Assembly: GCA_958429225.1 (NCBI GenBank)
Contig: CAUAJB010000017.1
Coordinates: 1 to 32,224, forward strand
DNA length: 32,224 nt
Origin: an uncultured Collinsella sp.
Lineage (GTDB): Bacteria > Actinomycetota > Coriobacteriia > Coriobacteriales > Coriobacteriaceae
Reading direction: 5' to 3'
Positions 31,094 to 32,224 of this stretch are shown here, piece by piece (position 1 is the first letter of the stretch; each line of letters begins with the position of its first letter). The notes under the pieces were generated by a model. That model saw only the letters and a list, made by a program, of their open reading frames with translations. It was not told where the DNA came from and did not search any database. The position numbers and the translations under genes were made by a program.

Positions 31094-31858
31094 ATGCTGC
31101 TACCCGATTCCAAGACCGAGCTCGTCCGTCGCGGCAACAAGGTCGTTTACGACCTGGGCGACAAGATCGTCAAGGTCTTTAACGAGACCAAGCCCGTCTC
31201 CGACGTGTTCAACGAGGCTTTGAATCTTGCCCGCATCAATGAGTGCGGCATCCGCAGCCCCAAGGCTCTCGAGGTTTCCCAACTCGAGAACGCCAACGGC
31301 TGGGCGCTCGTGACCGAGAAGGTTCCGGGCACCACCCTTGCCGAGAAGATGACTGCCGAGCCCCAGCGCTTTGGTGAGTACCTTGAGATGTTCGTCGACC
31401 TCCAGATCGAGATCCACGGCTACACCTCCCCGCTGCTCAACCGTCAGCGCGATAAGTTCGCCCGCATGATCGACAGCCTCGATCAGCTCAATGCCACCAC
31501 GCGCTACAACCTTCAGGAGCGTCTGGACGGCATGACCAAGGAGTTCAAGGTCTGCCACGGCGACTTCAACCCCTCCAACGTCATCGTCGGCGACGACGGC
31601 CAGCTGTACGTCTGCGACTGGGCACATGCCACCCAGGGCTCCCCTGCTGCCGACGTTGCCACCACTTACCTGCTCTTTGCCCTCAACAGCAAGGACCAGG
31701 CCGAGGCCTACCTGGAGCTCTACTGCGACCGCGCCGACATGCCCATGCAGGTCGTGCGTCAGTGGACGAGCATCGTCGCCGCTTCCGAGCTCGCTCGTAA
31801 GCGCAACGTGAACGATGAGTTCCTGAAGAACTGGATCGACGTCGTCGATTATCAGTAA
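31094..31858 (+). CDS. Phosphotransferase, aminoglycoside phosphotransferase (APH) fold
   Basis: This 254-residue protein is of the APH/choline-kinase-like superfamily; its substrate is not identifiable. The N-lobe has a plausible ATP-binding Lys27 in KIVKVF and Glu41. The catalytic loop is HGDFNPSN (155-162), with Asp157 as base and Asn162 as metal ligand. CDW at 174-176 supplies the DFG-like Asp175. There is no signal peptide or membrane segment. GAAAGGA lies about 6 nt before the ATG. It follows adhE by 87 nt, separated by a G/C-rich hairpin, and ends at a strong terminator. It should not be called an antibiotic resistance gene; many members phosphorylate metabolites. Confidence 0.85.
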   Translation: MLLPDSKTELVRRGNKVVYDLGDKIVKVFNETKPVSDVFNEALNLARINECGIRSPKALEVSQLENANGWALVTEKVPGTTLAEKMTAEPQRFGEYLEMFVDLQIEIHGYTSPLLNRQRDKFARMIDSLDQLNATTRYNLQERLDGMTKEFKVCHGDFNPSNVIVGDDGQLYVCDWAHATQGSPAADVATTYLLFALNSKDQAEAYLELYCDRADMPMQVVRQWTSIVAASELARKRNVNDEFLKNWIDVVDYQ

Positions 31859-31893
31859 TATCTGAGCGATTTATTTCGCATCGGAAGCACATA

Positions 31894-31931
31894 GGAAAAC
31901 CCCGCAGCTCGTTTGGGCTACGGGGTTTTCC
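31894..31931. terminator. Terminator after the kinase gene
   Basis: GGAAAACCCCG pairs perfectly with CGGGGTTTTCC (11 bp), with a small AGC/GCT stem inside the loop. A/T runs at both ends of the stem would let it work in both directions. Confidence 0.85.
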
Positions 31932-31958
31932 TTTACCCGTCGAGCATATTCACGCAAC

Positions 31959-32005
31959 AAAAAAGACTGCTCCGCATCTCGTCCTAAGAGAGATACGGAG
32001 CAGTC
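31959..32005 (-). terminator. Intrinsic terminator of proS
   Basis: GACTGCTCCG pairs with CGGAGCAGTC, extended past one mismatch by ATCTC/GAGAT, and followed on the minus strand by six T's. It lies about 30 nt beyond the proS stop. Confidence 0.9.
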
Positions 32006-32036
32006 CTGCAATTACATCTACTAGCAGAAATGTCGA

Positions 32037-32224
32037 TTAACGGCGCGCTGCCTTCACAAGCTCGGCGACCTTAGCGACGACCTCATCAATCGCCACATCC
32101 TCGCGCTCGCCCGTAGCACGGTCCTTGAGCTCAACGGTACCGTTCTTAAGGCCGCGCTTGCCCAGAATCACCTGATACGGGAAGCCCATAAGGTCATTGT
32201 CGGCAAACTTAAAGCCGGGACGCT
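32037..32224 (-). CDS. proS: Prolyl-tRNA synthetase, C-terminal end (partial)
   Basis: Only the last 61 or so codons are in the window; the gene continues beyond the right edge. Translating the minus strand gives DNDLMGFPYQVILGKRGLKN followed by GTVELKDRATGEREDV and an end at KAARR. This matches the anticodon-binding domain end of bacterial prolyl-tRNA synthetases, which charge tRNA-Pro with proline. The TAA stop is at 32037-32039. A terminator follows. The identification rests on this short piece, but the GFPYxVxxGKRGL pattern is characteristic. Confidence 0.85.
   Translation of the reverse strand, partial: RPGFKFADNDLMGFPYQVILGKRGLKNGTVELKDRATGEREDVAIDEVVAKVAELVKAARR

Noticed and set aside
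31094..31858. Aminoglycoside resistance gene
   Set aside because: The APH fold is shared by many metabolic kinases; nothing in the sequence or neighbourhood points to antibiotic modification.
1..32224. CRISPR array, tRNA or rRNA genes, prophage
   Set aside because: No regularly spaced direct repeats, no cloverleaf-like sequence and no phage structural or integrase genes were recognised on reading both strands.

Overview
The window reads as a conserved chromosomal segment from a high-GC Gram-positive bacterium of the Actinomycetota, most likely a Coriobacteriia member close to Collinsella. The signs are the strong G/C bias at third codon positions, an actinobacterial-type integration host factor (mihF) next to gmk and rpoZ, a class 1B PyrK/PyrD pair, bifunctional AdhE, and a ComEA/ComEC pair. 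The genus is an inference from gene content and style, not from a database match.

Layout. Nearly all genes lie on the minus strand. From the left: pnp, then rpsO. Next is a long co-directional cluster, read right to left: lepA, dusB, hemW, a membrane-linked DnaJ-like gene, dnaJ, mtaB, phoH, ybeY, dgkA, era, recO (14465 down to 2972). It covers translation quality control, tRNA modification, protein folding, rRNA maturation and recombination repair. Many of its junctions are 2-15 nt gaps or short overlaps. Upstream of it sits rpsT with its own extended -10 promoter and terminator, then a comEA-comEC-holA group, then mihF-gmk-rpoZ-thiI. Further right is a complete pyrimidine operon pyrR-pyrB-pyrC-pyrK-pyrD-pyrF. 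Ahead of pyrR is a leader RNA that can be folded into a PyrR-type attenuator with a competing antiterminator.

Right end. Three plus-strand genes follow: rpmB (bL28), adhE and an aminoglycoside-phosphotransferase-fold kinase. Between rpmB and adhE lies a 259-bp element with 25-bp near-perfect inverted ends and a fragment of a RAYT/IS200-type transposase. The window ends inside proS (minus strand).

How the genes work together. The pyr operon makes UMP and is predicted to be shut down by uridine nucleotides through PyrR. gmk and the adjacent rpoZ link GMP handling with RNA polymerase assembly. YbeY, Era, PNPase, S15, S20 and LepA all serve ribosome biogenesis or RNA turnover. MtaB, DusB and ThiI modify tRNA. 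AdhE regenerates NAD+ during fermentation.

Most of the window is ordinary core genome. The features most worth a second look are the DnaJ-like protein whose C-terminal half is replaced by membrane segments (9209-10312), the bounded transposase remnant (27948-28206), the pyr leader, and a likely leaderless start for lepA. I see no tRNA or rRNA gene, CRISPR array, prophage or intact insertion sequence.
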